64,000 bases of DNA from Lacimicrobium alkaliphilum (GTDB lineage Bacteria; Pseudomonadota; Gammaproteobacteria; Enterobacterales; Alteromonadaceae): NCBI RefSeq assembly GCF_002591895.1, contig NZ_NISX01000001.1:375540-439539 (forward strand), given 5' to 3'. Position numbers and translations under genes: made by a program. The notes below the pieces were generated by a model, which made no database searches, was not told the DNA's origin, and saw only the letters and a list, made by a program, of their open reading frames with translations. This document shows positions 29,017 to 39,636 of this stretch, in pieces. Within the stretch, counting starts at the first letter, position 1; each line of letters opens with the position of its first letter.

Positions 29017-29541
29017 ATGAAACATCAACTCATTGTCACCATCCTAGGGACCGACAAAATAGGTATTCTCAGCACCCTGGCGGCTACAGTTGGTGCGTGT
29101 CACTGCAATATTCTAGATAGCCGCCAGGCAGTCTATGGTCAGGATTTTTCATTGACCATGATTCTGGAGGGAACCCAGGGTGCCATCGCCAAGGCTGAAT
29201 TTCAGATACCACAGGTATGTCAGCAGCATGATCTGTTGTCAATGATGAAACGTACCAGGCAGCATCATCGTCAGGATCTTGTGCATCTGGCCGATGTTGA
29301 AATATCTGGTCGCGACGCCTTAGGTGTGATCCATGATATCACTGCGTTTTTTGCAGAATTCGATATTACCGTCACGGCCTTTCGTCAAAACACCTATAGC
29401 GACAAAGATGGAGACGCCGAAATGATGACCTGTAAAATGGTAGTCAGCATGCCCAAAGAGACGGATATTAATACAATGAGTCAGGCATTCGCGTCGCGTC
29501 TTAACGAACTTAACTTACAGGGCACCATTATACCCAAATAA
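29017..29541 (+). CDS. gcvR: Glycine cleavage system transcriptional repressor GcvR (two ACT domains)
   Basis: GcvR blocks the activator GcvA and so represses gcvTHP when glycine is low. The frame is open from an ATG at 28915, but homologues begin right at the first ACT domain, so the ATG at 29017 (HQLIVTILGTDKIGILSTL) gives the expected 174 residues. The extra 34 upstream residues look unconserved. The first ACT domain spans about 1-80 and the second about 85-170 (HLADVEISGRDALGVIHDIT). The bcp gene follows 26 bp later, as in E. coli. Confidence 0.88.
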   Translation: MKHQLIVTILGTDKIGILSTLAATVGACHCNILDSRQAVYGQDFSLTMILEGTQGAIAKAEFQIPQVCQQHDLLSMMKRTRQHHRQDLVHLADVEISGRDALGVIHDITAFFAEFDITVTAFRQNTYSDKDGDAEMMTCKMVVSMPKETDINTMSQAFASRLNELNLQGTIIPK

Positions 29542-29567
29542 GCCCGTATCCAAACACAGAGGTTATT

Positions 29568-30032
29568 ATGAACAGAATTGAAGCCGGACAACCGGCACCA
29601 CAATTTACCTTACCGGATCAGAATAACAACAATGTCACCCTGGCTGATTTGAAGGGAAAAAAAGTATTGGTGTATTTTTACCCTAAAGCCATGACGCCAG
29701 GCTGTACCGTTCAGGCACAAAATCTGCGCGATAACAAAGCGGCACTGGATGAGCAAAATGTCATAGTGCTGGGAATCAGCCCGGACCCGGTAAAGCGCCT
29801 GCCCAAGTTTATCGATAAGGAATCACTGAACTTTACGTTACTATCCGATGAGGATCACAACGTTGCCGATGCGTTCGGCGTTTGGGGGCCGAAAAAGTTT
29901 ATGGGCAAAGAATATGACGGTATTCATCGCATTAGTTTTCTGATTGATGAACAAGGTAATGTAGAAAAAGTCTTTGATAAATTTAAAACCAAGGACCATC
30001 ACCAGGTGGTATTGGATTACCTGCAAGCCTGA
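29568..30032 (+). CDS. bcp: Thioredoxin-dependent thiol peroxidase (Bcp/PrxQ)
   Basis: This peroxiredoxin reduces hydrogen peroxide and organic peroxides using thioredoxin. The 154-residue protein has the peroxidatic Cys in KAMTPGCTVQAQNLRD. The position five residues later, where E. coli Bcp has its resolving Cys, is not Cys (TVQAQ), so this is a one-Cys or alternative-resolution form. GAGG lies 5 bases before the ATG. It pairs with gcvR. Confidence 0.95.
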   Translation: MNRIEAGQPAPQFTLPDQNNNNVTLADLKGKKVLVYFYPKAMTPGCTVQAQNLRDNKAALDEQNVIVLGISPDPVKRLPKFIDKESLNFTLLSDEDHNVADAFGVWGPKKFMGKEYDGIHRISFLIDEQGNVEKVFDKFKTKDHHQVVLDYLQA

Positions 30033-30041
30033 CAATATAAA

Positions 30042-30067
30042 GGGTCTGTGACTGTGTTCACAGACCC
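30042..30067. terminator. Stem-loop between convergent bcp and AI-2E transporter genes
   Basis: GGGTCTGTGA (30042-30051) pairs perfectly with TCACAGACCC (30058-30067). On the minus strand the run TTTATATT follows, so it best serves the transporter gene. The plus-strand side has few T's. Confidence 0.65.
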
Positions 30068-30080
30068 TCAGAATACTTGT

Positions 30081-31175
30081 TTATACCTGCTCTGTAAGTT
30101 TCGCGGGTTCCTGAGACTGGATACTTTCATTACTACCAGACCATGCATTGAGTAGCGCTTTGACCAATGTAGCCAGTGGGATAGCAAAAAATACCCCCCA
30201 GAATCCCCACAACCCTCCAAAGAACAGTACCGCAATAATAATATACACAGGATGTAAGCTCACAGCCTCTGAAAACAGGATCGGCACGATAAGGTTGCCA
30301 TCAAGAGCCTGAATAATCCCGTAAGCTACCATCAGATACCAGAACGGCGGCGTAACCCCCCATTGAAACAACGCCACAGCCGCCACAGGAAAAGTCACCA
30401 CTGCCGCTCCGATATAAGGAATCAGCACTGAAAACCCGACCAGCACTCCCAACAACAGGGAATAACGCAGATCCATCAGCGCAAAGGTTATTGTACTCAT
30501 GGTACCAACAATCAGTATTTCCAGAACTTTTCCGCGTATATAGTTAATAATCTGCGAGTTCATTTCCAGTGACACCTGTTTTACCAAACGACGATCACGG
30601 GGCATGATATTTGAAATATTAGTAAGCAGTTCATGCTTATCCTTAAGCATAAAAAACACCATCAGTGGTACCAGTATTAAATAAATCAACAGCGCCACGA
30701 TACTGACAATAGAGCTGAAAGAGGCGCTGATAATATCCTCACCTAACCCCACGACTCTTTCATTGACACCTTTAAGAGCATTATTAATATCAGACTGAAC
30801 CAGAAAGCCGGGATACTTGTCGGGTAATGAACTCAGCCATATCTGCGCTTCAGACCAGATTTGTGGCAGTTCTATCAGCAGATTAATGGCCTGACGCCAG
30901 ACAACGGGCAATAACCCCACCAGGGCCAGCGCACTAAGACCGGTAAAAAGAATCAGAATCAAAGTGGTAGCCCAGGTCCTGCCGAGCCCTGTTCTGACCA
31001 GCTTGCTTACCGGCCATTCCAGCAGGTAGGCAACAACAATGGCGACCAATACCGGTGCCAGCATTTCACCCCAGAACACAAAAACCGCAAATGTTGCGAG
31101 TAAAAACAGCAGCAAAGCAACGGAGGCCGGGTCGGAGAACTTTTGCTTATACCAGTTGCTAAACACCTCTAACAT
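30081..31175 (-). CDS. perM: AI-2E family transporter (PerM/YdiK-like permease)
   Basis: This 364-residue inner-membrane protein has about eight hydrophobic segments and the AI-2E signature (YIRGKVLEILIVGTMSTITF, LLLGVLVGFSVLIPYIGAAV, FFGGLWGFWGVFFAIPLATL). Members include autoinducer-2 exporters and Na+/H+ antiporters, and the substrate is not predictable. In E. coli perM also lies near bepA. Its start overlaps the stop of the upstream TusA-like gene by 7 bp, so the two are co-translated. Confidence 0.88.
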   Translation of the reverse strand: MLEVFSNWYKQKFSDPASVALLLFLLATFAVFVFWGEMLAPVLVAIVVAYLLEWPVSKLVRTGLGRTWATTLILILFTGLSALALVGLLPVVWRQAINLLIELPQIWSEAQIWLSSLPDKYPGFLVQSDINNALKGVNERVVGLGEDIISASFSSIVSIVALLIYLILVPLMVFFMLKDKHELLTNISNIMPRDRRLVKQVSLEMNSQIINYIRGKVLEILIVGTMSTITFALMDLRYSLLLGVLVGFSVLIPYIGAAVVTFPVAAVALFQWGVTPPFWYLMVAYGIIQALDGNLIVPILFSEAVSLHPVYIIIAVLFFGGLWGFWGVFFAIPLATLVKALLNAWSGSNESIQSQEPAKLTEQV

Positions 31176-31417
31176 TGGGGTTCCTTGAAAATAAGTTGAT
31201 AGTGATGCTGTGTTCCTGTTGTTTGAATTAACTGTAACCTTATCTGTTGTTGTTCCAGCCAGCTCAACACATCCTGATTATCGGCCGAGCCGGCTTTCAG
31301 GATCAAGTAAAGCGGCTGTTCGGTGTGCTGCAGGTGCAGCCATCGTTTGAGCTCAAGTAAGGACAAAGGGCAGGATAAATCAGACAAGTCCAAAACACAC
31401 AATGTCACAGGTTCCAA
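31169..31417 (-). CDS. TusA/SirA-family sulfur-carrier-like protein
   Basis: This 82-residue protein has the family pattern 'D-x-x-x-L-x-CP-x-P/L' as LDLSDLSCPLSLLELKRWL, with the Cys that carries persulfide in TusA. The rest fits the small two-layer fold (LKAGSADNQDVLSWLEQ). The sulfur acceptor role is inferred from the family, as many stand-alone members have no tested function. It is upstream of and overlaps the PerM-like gene. Confidence 0.8.
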   Translation of the reverse strand: MEPVTLCVLDLSDLSCPLSLLELKRWLHLQHTEQPLYLILKAGSADNQDVLSWLEQQQIRLQLIQTTGTQHHYQLIFKEPQC

Positions 31418-31570
31418 ACCAGAATACAGGCCTGCATAGTACCCTATTTGCCGGTTTTAAACATTGGTTTGCGCGCGCCAATGAGGTATTTTTACTATTT
31501 ATCAGGCGCATGGCTGAACTTAAACAGGTCATTTGTCTCAAAGCCTATCCAGATTCTGATGAGTGGTAAG

Positions 31571-33019
31571 ATGTTTAGAGCGGTTCTTCTTTGTCTCAGT
31601 TGTATAACCTTTACCGTACCGGCTCAGGTAAGGCACGATTCCGATAAGAATACATTACCAGAGATCGGGGTGGTTGCCTCCAGTGCCATCAGTATTGATA
31701 AAGAGAAACTGATCGGTGAAGTGCTGATGCGCCAGTTACGTGCGCAGGCCCCCATTATCAATGACCCATTGATCGAAGAGTATATTCAGGATTTGGGTAA
31801 CCGCCTGGTCGCGCAAGCGGATAATGCTAAGTTTCCCTTCCGGTTTTTCCCCATAAACAACGATGCCATTAATGCCTTCGCCTTTTATGGTGGACATATT
31901 GGTGTTCACACCGGATTACTGGTAAAGGCCGACAGTGAAAGTGAGCTGGCATCCGTTGTAGCCCACGAAATAGCGCATGTTACCCAACGCCATATCGCCC
32001 GTAGCATGGAAGCCCGTCAGAATGCATCGCCATTACAGGTTGTATCCATGTTAGGAGGCATTTTGCTGGCATTGGCAAACCCTGAAGCCGGAATGGCTGC
32101 CATCAGCGCGGGACAGGCTGCAGGGCAACAGGCGATGATCAATTACACCCGCAGCAATGAAAAAGAAGCCGACAGGGTTGGTATTGAAATTCTTGCCAGA
32201 GCGGGCTTTGAGCCTCAGGCTTCTGCGAGCTTCTTCGGTAAGCTGGCCGCTCAGTATCGCTATGTTTCCAAGCCCCCGGCATTTCTGATGACACACCCCT
32301 TACCCGAGTCCAGAGTGGCAGATATGAAAGCCCGGGTAGGCAATTACCCTGCTGCCCGGCGTCCTGAAAGCCTCGCCTTTCAGTTGGTCAAAGCCCGGAT
32401 TCTGGCGAGATATAGCCTGGACAGCAAACAACGGTTGGTGCATTTCCGGGACAGACTCGAAAATGCCCGTACGGAGATAGAAGTAAAAAGTAGTCAGTAC
32501 GGATTGGCTCTGGCATTACTGGCCGATGAGCAATATGTTGAAGCCAACGGTATAATTGCGAAACTTCTGCAGGAAGATGAAGAAAACCTTTTCTATATTG
32601 ATACCTTTACCGACATCTCACTGGCCACAGGGCAAAATGAGCAGGCCATCTCGCGTCTCTCTTCACTGCTGAAAACCCAGCCAAGAAATCGGGTGCTGGC
32701 ATTAAATCTGGCTAACGCTCTTATTCAGAATAAAGAATACAATCGCGCAGTAAGCCACCTTAAAGACTATTTACTGGTAAATCCGGATCATTTACTGAGC
32801 TATCAATTGCTGACAGAAGCCTACGGGGAAAGTGGCCAGAAAATGGAAATGCATCAGGCTCGTGCAGAAGTCTATGCGCTCAATTCAGCCTACACCAGAG
32901 CGGTGGATGAACTTAAAACCGCGTATAATTTCACTCAAAATAGTGTAATTGAAAAGCAGCGGATACTAGCCCGGATTGAACAGATGCGTGAGGCCGAGAC
33001 CCGTCTGAATAAGCTCTGA
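31571..33019 (+). CDS. bepA: M48 metalloprotease BepA (YfgC), periplasmic chaperone-protease
   Basis: BepA degrades or helps assemble outer-membrane proteins such as LptD at the BAM complex. The longest frame starts at 31448, but the ATG at 31571 opens a signal peptide (MFRAVLLCLSCITFTVPAQ) and gives the E. coli-like length of 482 residues. The zinc motif is HEIAH in VVAHEIAHVTQRH, with the distal Glu in NEKEADRVG. The C-terminal half is TPR (LALNLANALIQNKEYNRAVS). It is divergent from the TusA-like gene. Confidence 0.94.
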   Translation: MFRAVLLCLSCITFTVPAQVRHDSDKNTLPEIGVVASSAISIDKEKLIGEVLMRQLRAQAPIINDPLIEEYIQDLGNRLVAQADNAKFPFRFFPINNDAINAFAFYGGHIGVHTGLLVKADSESELASVVAHEIAHVTQRHIARSMEARQNASPLQVVSMLGGILLALANPEAGMAAISAGQAAGQQAMINYTRSNEKEADRVGIEILARAGFEPQASASFFGKLAAQYRYVSKPPAFLMTHPLPESRVADMKARVGNYPAARRPESLAFQLVKARILARYSLDSKQRLVHFRDRLENARTEIEVKSSQYGLALALLADEQYVEANGIIAKLLQEDEENLFYIDTFTDISLATGQNEQAISRLSSLLKTQPRNRVLALNLANALIQNKEYNRAVSHLKDYLLVNPDHLLSYQLLTEAYGESGQKMEMHQARAEVYALNSAYTRAVDELKTAYNFTQNSVIEKQRILARIEQMREAETRLNKL

Positions 33020-33033
33020 TATCTGCTGCCGGG

Positions 33034-33507
33034 TTATTCTTTCAGGCGCGTTACTATCTCCAATAGCAGATCCGCTTCCTGCTCACCCATCAATTGGCGA
33101 ACCACCTTACCATCGGGCCCTATTATATAGGTCGCGGGTAAACTATTGGGTCTTTGGTTAGGCATTTTCGGTGCAGGATCTGCAAGGATTACCGGGAATT
33201 CAATAGCGTATTTTTGCACCAGTCCGGCCAGATCATCTTCTGACAATCTGTCATAACTCATACCCAGCAGGGTGATATCAGTCTCTTTTGTCATCCCGGC
33301 AAAATGATTTAATTCAGGTAACTCGCGCAGGCAGGGAGCGCACCATTCAGCAAAATAGTTCACCACGACCCACTGCCCCTGATAATCATCCCAGCGGTGT
33401 TTTTCACCGTCCAGGGTGACAAAATCACTGGAAAACCATTGACTTACCGCCACACCCGTTGTCAGAGCCAGAACCGCTGCCAGGGTAATAAGAATTTTTT
33501 GCCGCAA
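33034..33507 (-). CDS. TlpA-type thioredoxin-like periplasmic disulfide reductase
   Basis: This 157-residue protein is anchored or exported through one N-terminal hydrophobic segment (ILITLAAVLALTTGVAVS). The thioredoxin active site is WCAPC in YFAEWCAPCLRELPEL, and ATYIIGPDGKVV carries the cis-Pro region. It probably keeps periplasmic thiols reduced, for example in cytochrome maturation; the partner is unknown. It converges with bepA. Confidence 0.88.
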   Translation of the reverse strand: MRQKILITLAAVLALTTGVAVSQWFSSDFVTLDGEKHRWDDYQGQWVVVNYFAEWCAPCLRELPELNHFAGMTKETDITLLGMSYDRLSEDDLAGLVQKYAIEFPVILADPAPKMPNQRPNSLPATYIIGPDGKVVRQLMGEQEADLLLEIVTRLKE

Positions 33508-33656
33508 ACCAGAGTCCTCTTTTTACATACTGCAATGCGATTGAATTCAGTTTCATTTTAAATTCAGGCAATCATACCAATCTTTATCTTAAGATGTGTT
33601 CCATTTCCTGCCTTTTGCTATCATGGCGTTTTGACACAACTCAAGGGTGATTCAGC

Positions 33657-34594
<938 letters not shown>

Positions 34595-34596
34595 CC

Positions 34597-34980
34597 TTGT
34601 CTGCAAAAACACGTTTTTTCCGACAACTGGCCCTGATTTCTTATCTGTCATTGCTGCTGTGGGTGGTCCTGTGGCATTTCCTGTTAGGGGAAGATGTTGG
34701 GTATTCAGTGCTTTTCATCACCTTGATGTGGATCTTGCCATTGTTATTTCCCCTTTCAGGGATCCTTAAAGCCCGACCCTACACTCACGCCTGGGCCAAC
34801 TTTGTGTTGATGTTTTATCTGCTCCACGGGCTGACAGCGGTGTATGCCCTTGAAAATGAGCGAATTTATGCGGCAATTGAAATAATACTCGCCTCTGTGG
34901 CTTTTATAGGTTGCAGTTTTTTCGCCCGCTTGCGTGGCCGTGAACTGGGTTTAGGATTAAAAAAGAAGCAGGCCGACTGA
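34597..34980 (+). CDS. DUF2069 small membrane protein
   Basis: This 127-residue protein has four hydrophobic segments (LISYLSLLLWVVLWHFLLG, VLFITLMWILPLLFPLSG, WANFVLMFYLLHGLTAVYAL, EIILASVAFIGCSFFARLRG) in the DUF2069 pattern. The start is TTG at 34597, chosen because AGGAGT lies 6 bases upstream and no nearer ATG exists. It is co-translated with wrbA and the function is unknown. Confidence 0.82.
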   Translation: MSAKTRFFRQLALISYLSLLLWVVLWHFLLGEDVGYSVLFITLMWILPLLFPLSGILKARPYTHAWANFVLMFYLLHGLTAVYALENERIYAAIEIILASVAFIGCSFFARLRGRELGLGLKKKQAD

Positions 34981-34989
34981 ATCCTGTAG

Positions 34990-35688
34990 TTAAAGATCCA
35001 GTACTTTCTTCACAAAAGGTATGGTGAGCTTATGACCGGCTTGTAAACTGGACACATCCAGTTTCTCCAGCACGCTCATCAGTGTTGGCATATCTCTGTG
35101 GCAGTGAGTGATCAGAAAACGCGCTACTTCCGAGGGCATCATCATACCGCGCCGGTATGCTCTCGCCTGCAGCACGTCTGAGCGCATATCATCAGTCAAT
35201 GGATGCAGATGAAAACTCAGACCCCAGCTTAGTCTCGAGCGAAGATCTGCCAGCGCCAGGGGTACTTTTTTGGGGCCCTGAAGCGCAGAGACCACTAACC
35301 TGCAGCGCCCCTGCTCCCTACCCCGGTTAATCAGATCGAACACGGCACGTTGCCAATCAGGCTTGTCCTCCAGTAAATGAATGTCATCCAGGCAGACGTA
35401 AGCCATCTGTTCCAGACCGACCAACATTTCCGGTGCAAGCTCAGTGTCATTTTTAAATCCCACGTAAGCACAGGATTGGTTTCTGTCAGCAGCCAGGTTA
35501 CACAAGCTATATAACAAATGACTTTTACCCTGGCCGTGCTCACCACTGATATAGGTAAGAAAAGGACGCGCCGGCGAATCAAACCAACTGGTCAGATGGC
35601 TTACTAATTGCTGGTTCTCACCGGCATAGAAGCTCTCAAAGTGTTCGTCGTCAGGCAGTTGAACCGGCAAGTACAACTGTGAACTCAT
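34990..35688 (-). CDS. hda: DnaA inactivator Hda
   Basis: Hda, bound to the DNA-loaded clamp, stimulates ATP hydrolysis by DnaA and prevents re-initiation. The 232-residue protein has the N-terminal clamp-binding peptide QLYLPVQLPDD, Walker A ISGEHGQGKSHLLY and Walker B VCLDDIHLLED. The ATG overlaps the stop of the upstream DUF2066 gene by 4 bp (ATGA). Confidence 0.95.
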   Translation of the reverse strand: MSSQLYLPVQLPDDEHFESFYAGENQQLVSHLTSWFDSPARPFLTYISGEHGQGKSHLLYSLCNLAADRNQSCAYVGFKNDTELAPEMLVGLEQMAYVCLDDIHLLEDKPDWQRAVFDLINRGREQGRCRLVVSALQGPKKVPLALADLRSRLSWGLSFHLHPLTDDMRSDVLQARAYRRGMMMPSEVARFLITHCHRDMPTLMSVLEKLDVSSLQAGHKLTIPFVKKVLDL

Positions 35689-36764
35689 AGTTCTACCCAG
35701 TTGAATTGTAATGTTTCCATTGGCTGACCAAACTGATCCCGCTGTCGCTGAATTCTGTTTTCAAGGCCAATGGCATTAATTAACCCCTGTTCACTACCGG
35801 ATAATCTCACCTTAAAGATCCCCACCCGTCCGGAGAGTTGCTCCAGTGACACATGAGAAACAACTGACAGGCTTTTTAAAATCCGGATTATCTTAACGTA
35901 GACGCTGAGATCCATAACATTATTGAACTGCAATTCAATCAGGCTCGCGCCTGGCTCATTGTCCTCACCAACAAAACTGCTGGCCAGAAGATCCGCATGC
36001 ACTTCAAGCAATTTCTCCAGCACATCATTCTTTTTTTCTGCGCTGAGCGTTCCTTCTAACTGCTCTCCCTGCATGACATAGTTCCAGTCCAGTTGCCACT
36101 GGAAATCCGCCGATGACGGGGCGTCAGTTTCAGCCACATTTATCTGATAAAGCCTGGCACTCAGCATGGCTTCAACGTCATAACGTTCGCTGGCTTGCAA
36201 TAGCTGACCGGTAAAGCGACCCCAGACATCAAACACACCTACACGATTCAGATCCTCTATATCCAATATCGGGAAATTAATCACAATACCGCGGCGACGA
36301 GCTGTTTCCAGCATCACCACCGCTTCCTCAGATAACAACTGCTCTGAGATCAGGTGGCGGTCATGGTTTTCGGGGTTTTCTATAGCCAGCCAGATAAGGG
36401 TTGAGGGACGCCGATTCCCCCAGACAGAGTATCCGCCGGCACGGATAAGGTCATTGATTTTATCTGCATCAAAATTAGCAATGAAGTAGCTTTGCCCTTT
36501 TTCATTCTCAAAACGATACTGGCGAATAAAATCCTCTGCCTGATCCAATTTTGATCGGATGACCTGGCTTTCCAGCACATCGTTATTGCCTTTAACCTTC
36601 ACCAGCACCTGTGCCATCGCGTCTCTGGATGCCTTTTGCTGAACTCTGATGGATTGCTGGGCAATAGGCACTCTGGCCTCATACAATCCCTGTACCAACG
36701 CAGCATGCACGGGAAGGCTGAGCAAACAGATACACCCCACCAGCATCGTCCAGATCGTTTTCAT
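35685..36764 (-). CDS. DUF2066 periplasmic protein
   Basis: This 359-residue protein has a signal peptide (MLVGCICLLSLPVHAALVQG). The conserved start of DUF2066 is seen in YEARVPIAQQSIRVQQKA and RDAMAQVLVKVKGN. It is commonly found just upstream of hda in marine gammaproteobacteria (general knowledge of the group). Function unknown. Confidence 0.85.
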   Translation of the reverse strand: MKTIWTMLVGCICLLSLPVHAALVQGLYEARVPIAQQSIRVQQKASRDAMAQVLVKVKGNNDVLESQVIRSKLDQAEDFIRQYRFENEKGQSYFIANFDADKINDLIRAGGYSVWGNRRPSTLIWLAIENPENHDRHLISEQLLSEEAVVMLETARRRGIVINFPILDIEDLNRVGVFDVWGRFTGQLLQASERYDVEAMLSARLYQINVAETDAPSSADFQWQLDWNYVMQGEQLEGTLSAEKKNDVLEKLLEVHADLLASSFVGEDNEPGASLIELQFNNVMDLSVYVKIIRILKSLSVVSHVSLEQLSGRVGIFKVRLSGSEQGLINAIGLENRIQRQRDQFGQPMETLQFNWVEL

Positions 36765-37206
36765 AGCTCTCTCTTCTCTGCGGCCTGTTTATCTTTCATA
36801 ATTGTCTCTGTTGAGTGAAAAACCGGTTCATCAGGGCAGTAGTAAACCCGTTTACCCTTATTAAGTAATCTGTGGCACAGAGTAACCGATTTTCATTCTC
36901 AACCCATAGGGCCGGGGCTAATTTCTTATCAGACAGCGCTATCAGCCACTTATTCAGGCCACTAAACGTTATAACTGTATCCGTAACGTCCCCAAAACAG
37001 CCACCAACGTAGTCTACAGATTAAATAAACACTGACCCTGGCGATTGACGGCCTTATTGTCTTTGAATTGGTTGCAGATTTCATCCTAATTTATTTTTCA
37101 CCAATATCGGCGCTCGTTCATAACAGGCCTGTTTTGTGGATACCCAACAGGGTCTGAAACTGATAAAATCGCCGCAAAATTTTTTGCCTATCAAATGAGG
37201 ACAGCC
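36765..37206. other. Intergenic region between DUF2066 and purM
   Basis: These 442 bp hold no credible gene. They must contain the divergent promoters of the DUF2066-hda unit and of purM-purN. A TAAAAT box at 37164-37169 is the best purM -10 candidate but has no clear -35. A perfect 12-bp palindrome, AACAGGCCTGTT, lies at 37122-37133. I could not find a convincing PurR box. Confidence 0.5.
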
Positions 37207-38244
37207 GTGAGCGATTCCAAGCCCTCCCTGAGTTATAAAGATGCCGGTGTGGATATTGACGCCGGAAACCAGTTGGTCGAACGTATAAAGAGCGTGACGA
37301 AAAAAACCCACAGACCAGAGGTGAAAGGTGGACTGGGTGGTTTCGGAGCCTTGTGCGCTATTCCACAGAAATACAAAAATCCGCTGTTGGTATCAGGTAC
37401 TGATGGGGTCGGCACTAAACTCAGGCTGGCCATGGATCTGGGGCGTCACGATGGTGTCGGTATCGATTTGGTAGCAATGTGTGTCAATGATCTGATTGTT
37501 CAGGGTGCTGAACCGCTGTTCTTCCTTGACTACTATGCTACCGGAAAGCTGAATGTGGATAACGCCACACAAGTGGTAGCCGGAATCGGTAAAGGCTGTG
37601 AACTCTCCGGTTGTGCCCTGATAGGCGGGGAAACTGCAGAGATGCCTGGTATGTATCATGGCGATGACTATGATATAGCCGGTTTTTGTGTGGGTGTAGT
37701 GGAAGCCGATGATGTTATTGATGGCAGTAAAGTCGCACCGGGAGACAGTCTTATTGCCCTGGCTTCCTCCGGCCCTCATTCAAATGGCTTCTCACTGATC
37801 CGTAAAATCATTGAGGTCAGTGGTGCGAGCACAGAAGCAATGCTTGAAGACAAACCTATTGCAGAGCATCTGCTTGAACCCACCAGAATTTATGTCAAAC
37901 CGGTACTGAAACTGATTCAGTCTTTACCGGTACATGCCATCTCTCATATTACCGGCGGTGGTTTCTGGGAAAATATCCCGCGGGTATTACCCGATGAGGC
38001 CAAAGCGATTATCGATGGCAGTAGCTGGCAATGGCCAGCCATTTTTGCCTGGTTACAACATCAGGGCAACGTGACGACCCATGAAATGTACCGGACCTTT
38101 AACTGCGGCGTGGGTTTATTGATCGCAGTACCCGCAGAAAAAGCGGATGAAGCGGTGCAGCTGTTGCTGGACGAAGGTGAGAACGCCTGGGTAATAGGAA
38201 AAGTCGCTCCTGCAGAAGGTGGTAGTCAGGTAGAGATCCGCTAA
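37207..38244 (+). CDS. purM: Phosphoribosylformylglycinamidine cyclo-ligase (AIR synthetase)
   Basis: PurM closes the imidazole ring in purine synthesis. The conserved N-terminus ([19 protein letters not shown]) begins near the GTG at 37207, which has GAGGA 5-6 bases upstream. An ATG at 37195 would overlap that Shine-Dalgarno sequence, so GTG is preferred (345 residues, the E. coli length). Other motifs are [16 protein letters not shown] and [17 protein letters not shown]. purN starts 3 bp after its stop. Confidence 0.95.
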   Translation: MSDSKPSLSYKDAGVDIDAGNQLVERIKSVTKKTHRPEVKGGLGGFGALCAIPQKYKNPLLVSGTDGVGTKLRLAMDLGRHDGVGIDLVAMCVNDLIVQGAEPLFFLDYYATGKLNVDNATQVVAGIGKGCELSGCALIGGETAEMPGMYHGDDYDIAGFCVGVVEADDVIDGSKVAPGDSLIALASSGPHSNGFSLIRKIIEVSGASTEAMLEDKPIAEHLLEPTRIYVKPVLKLIQSLPVHAISHITGGGFWENIPRVLPDEAKAIIDGSSWQWPAIFAWLQHQGNVTTHEMYRTFNCGVGLLIAVPAEKADEAVQLLLDEGENAWVIGKVAPAEGGSQVEIR

Positions 38245-38247
38245 GCC

Positions 38248-38886
38248 ATGAATTCAATTGTTGTACTGATATCCGGCAATGGCACAAATTTACAGTCCAT
38301 TATAGACGCCACTGAAAAGCAGCAGATCCACGGCCGTATTACTGCGGTTATATCCAACAAGGCCGACGCATACGGACTGACCAGAGCCGAACAGGCGGGT
38401 ATACAGAGCATTGTTGTCAGCCATAAAGACTATGCGGATCGGTCTGATTATGATCAGGCGCTGATGAAAGAGATTGATCGCTTTCACCCCAGGGCGGTCG
38501 TTCTTGCCGGGTTCATGCGAATTCTGAGTGCTGAGTTTGTCGGGCACTACCAGGGCAGAATGTTCAATATTCATCCTTCCCTGCTGCCCAAATATAAAGG
38601 TTTGCATACGCACAGGCGAGCTCTGGAAGCACAGGATACTGAGCATGGTGCCAGTGTACACTTTGTCACTCCTGAGCTGGATGGCGGGCCCGTTATACTG
38701 CAGGCGAAAGTGCCGGTATTTGAAGATGACACAGAAGCAGAACTGGCTGAGCGCGTGCGACAACAGGAACTTTGTATTTATCCTCTAGTCATAAAGTGGT
38801 TCTGCGAAGACAGGTTAGTATTACAGAATGGAAAAGTTTTACTCGATAACAAGGTTGTTCCACCGCAGGGCTATGCTGCGGACTAG
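38248..38886 (+). CDS. purN: Phosphoribosylglycinamide formyltransferase 1 (GART)
   Basis: PurN transfers a formyl group from 10-formyl-THF to GAR. The 212-residue protein has LISGNGTNLQSIID at the N-terminus, the catalytic Asn and His in FNIHPSLLPKYKGLHTHRRA, and the Asp loop HFVTPELDGGPVILQ. It forms an operon with purM and its last codons overlap the next gene's signal-peptide start. Confidence 0.97.
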   Translation: MNSIVVLISGNGTNLQSIIDATEKQQIHGRITAVISNKADAYGLTRAEQAGIQSIVVSHKDYADRSDYDQALMKEIDRFHPRAVVLAGFMRILSAEFVGHYQGRMFNIHPSLLPKYKGLHTHRRALEAQDTEHGASVHFVTPELDGGPVILQAKVPVFEDDTEAELAERVRQQELCIYPLVIKWFCEDRLVLQNGKVLLDNKVVPPQGYAAD

Positions 38887-39568
38887 TGCACTGGCAGGAC
38901 TTTTGTTCTGCCAGATGGCGTGCGCGTTTTCACTGACCCCTTTCAGTGCTGAATATAAAGCATACCGCTCGGGTATGGAACTGGGTACGGCAACCCAGAA
39001 TCTGAGTAAGAATGATGCCGGTGAATACACACTGCGCTTTGAGTCTTCCGCATCATTTTTATTTTTGTCAGATAAACGCAGTGAAACCAGTGTTTTTAAT
39101 GTAAACGAAGACGAACTACTGGTACCACAGCATTACCGTTATAAACGTACCGGCACAGGCAAAGATAAAAACACAACCATCCGCTTTTCTGCATCGGACA
39201 ACCAGATAGTCGTCAATCAGGACGAGGTCATACCCTGGCAGGATGAGACCGACAATCAGCTTTTTCATCTGGATATCAGACGTCGGATCGCATCAGGGGA
39301 GAGCCGCTTCACTTATAGCACCATCAATGAAAAGGGTAATAAAGACGAAGAAACCTTTGCTGTAACGGGCAAGGAAAGGCTCACCCTGCCAATGGGAGAG
39401 ATAGACACCGTCAAGCTGCACAAAGTCAGAGAAAACAGCAAAAGAGAAACCCTTATCTGGCTGGCTCCACAGCTGGATTATCAGATGGTGCGCCTGCAGC
39501 AGCTAAAAGACGGTAAAGAGCAGCTGGATATTCAGTTGAACACTTATAGTCACAACAACAAAAAGTGA
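38873..39568 (+). CDS. DUF3108 periplasmic protein
   Basis: The frame opens at 38828, but the ATG at 38873 gives a signal peptide directly (MLRTSALAGLLFCQMACAFS) and overlaps the purN stop by 14 bp, so 231 residues are likely. The DUF3108 region is visible in TPFSAEYKAYRSGMELGTAT and LPMGEIDTVKLHKVRENS. Members usually sit next to purMN in this group. It is thought to be a beta-rich envelope protein of unknown role. Confidence 0.83.
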   Translation: MLRTSALAGLLFCQMACAFSLTPFSAEYKAYRSGMELGTATQNLSKNDAGEYTLRFESSASFLFLSDKRSETSVFNVNEDELLVPQHYRYKRTGTGKDKNTTIRFSASDNQIVVNQDEVIPWQDETDNQLFHLDIRRRIASGESRFTYSTINEKGNKDEETFAVTGKERLTLPMGEIDTVKLHKVRENSKRETLIWLAPQLDYQMVRLQQLKDGKEQLDIQLNTYSHNNKK

Positions 39569-39636
39569 CAATTCAGTTAGCAATAAAATCTCGCTGCTAA
39601 GCTTTACCCGGCTCTGGGTTTCTCACAAAAAGCACA

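Noticed and set aside
37170..37188. GCAAAATTTTTTGC considered as a PurR box before purM
   Set aside because: It lacks the central CG and the spacing of the PurR consensus.
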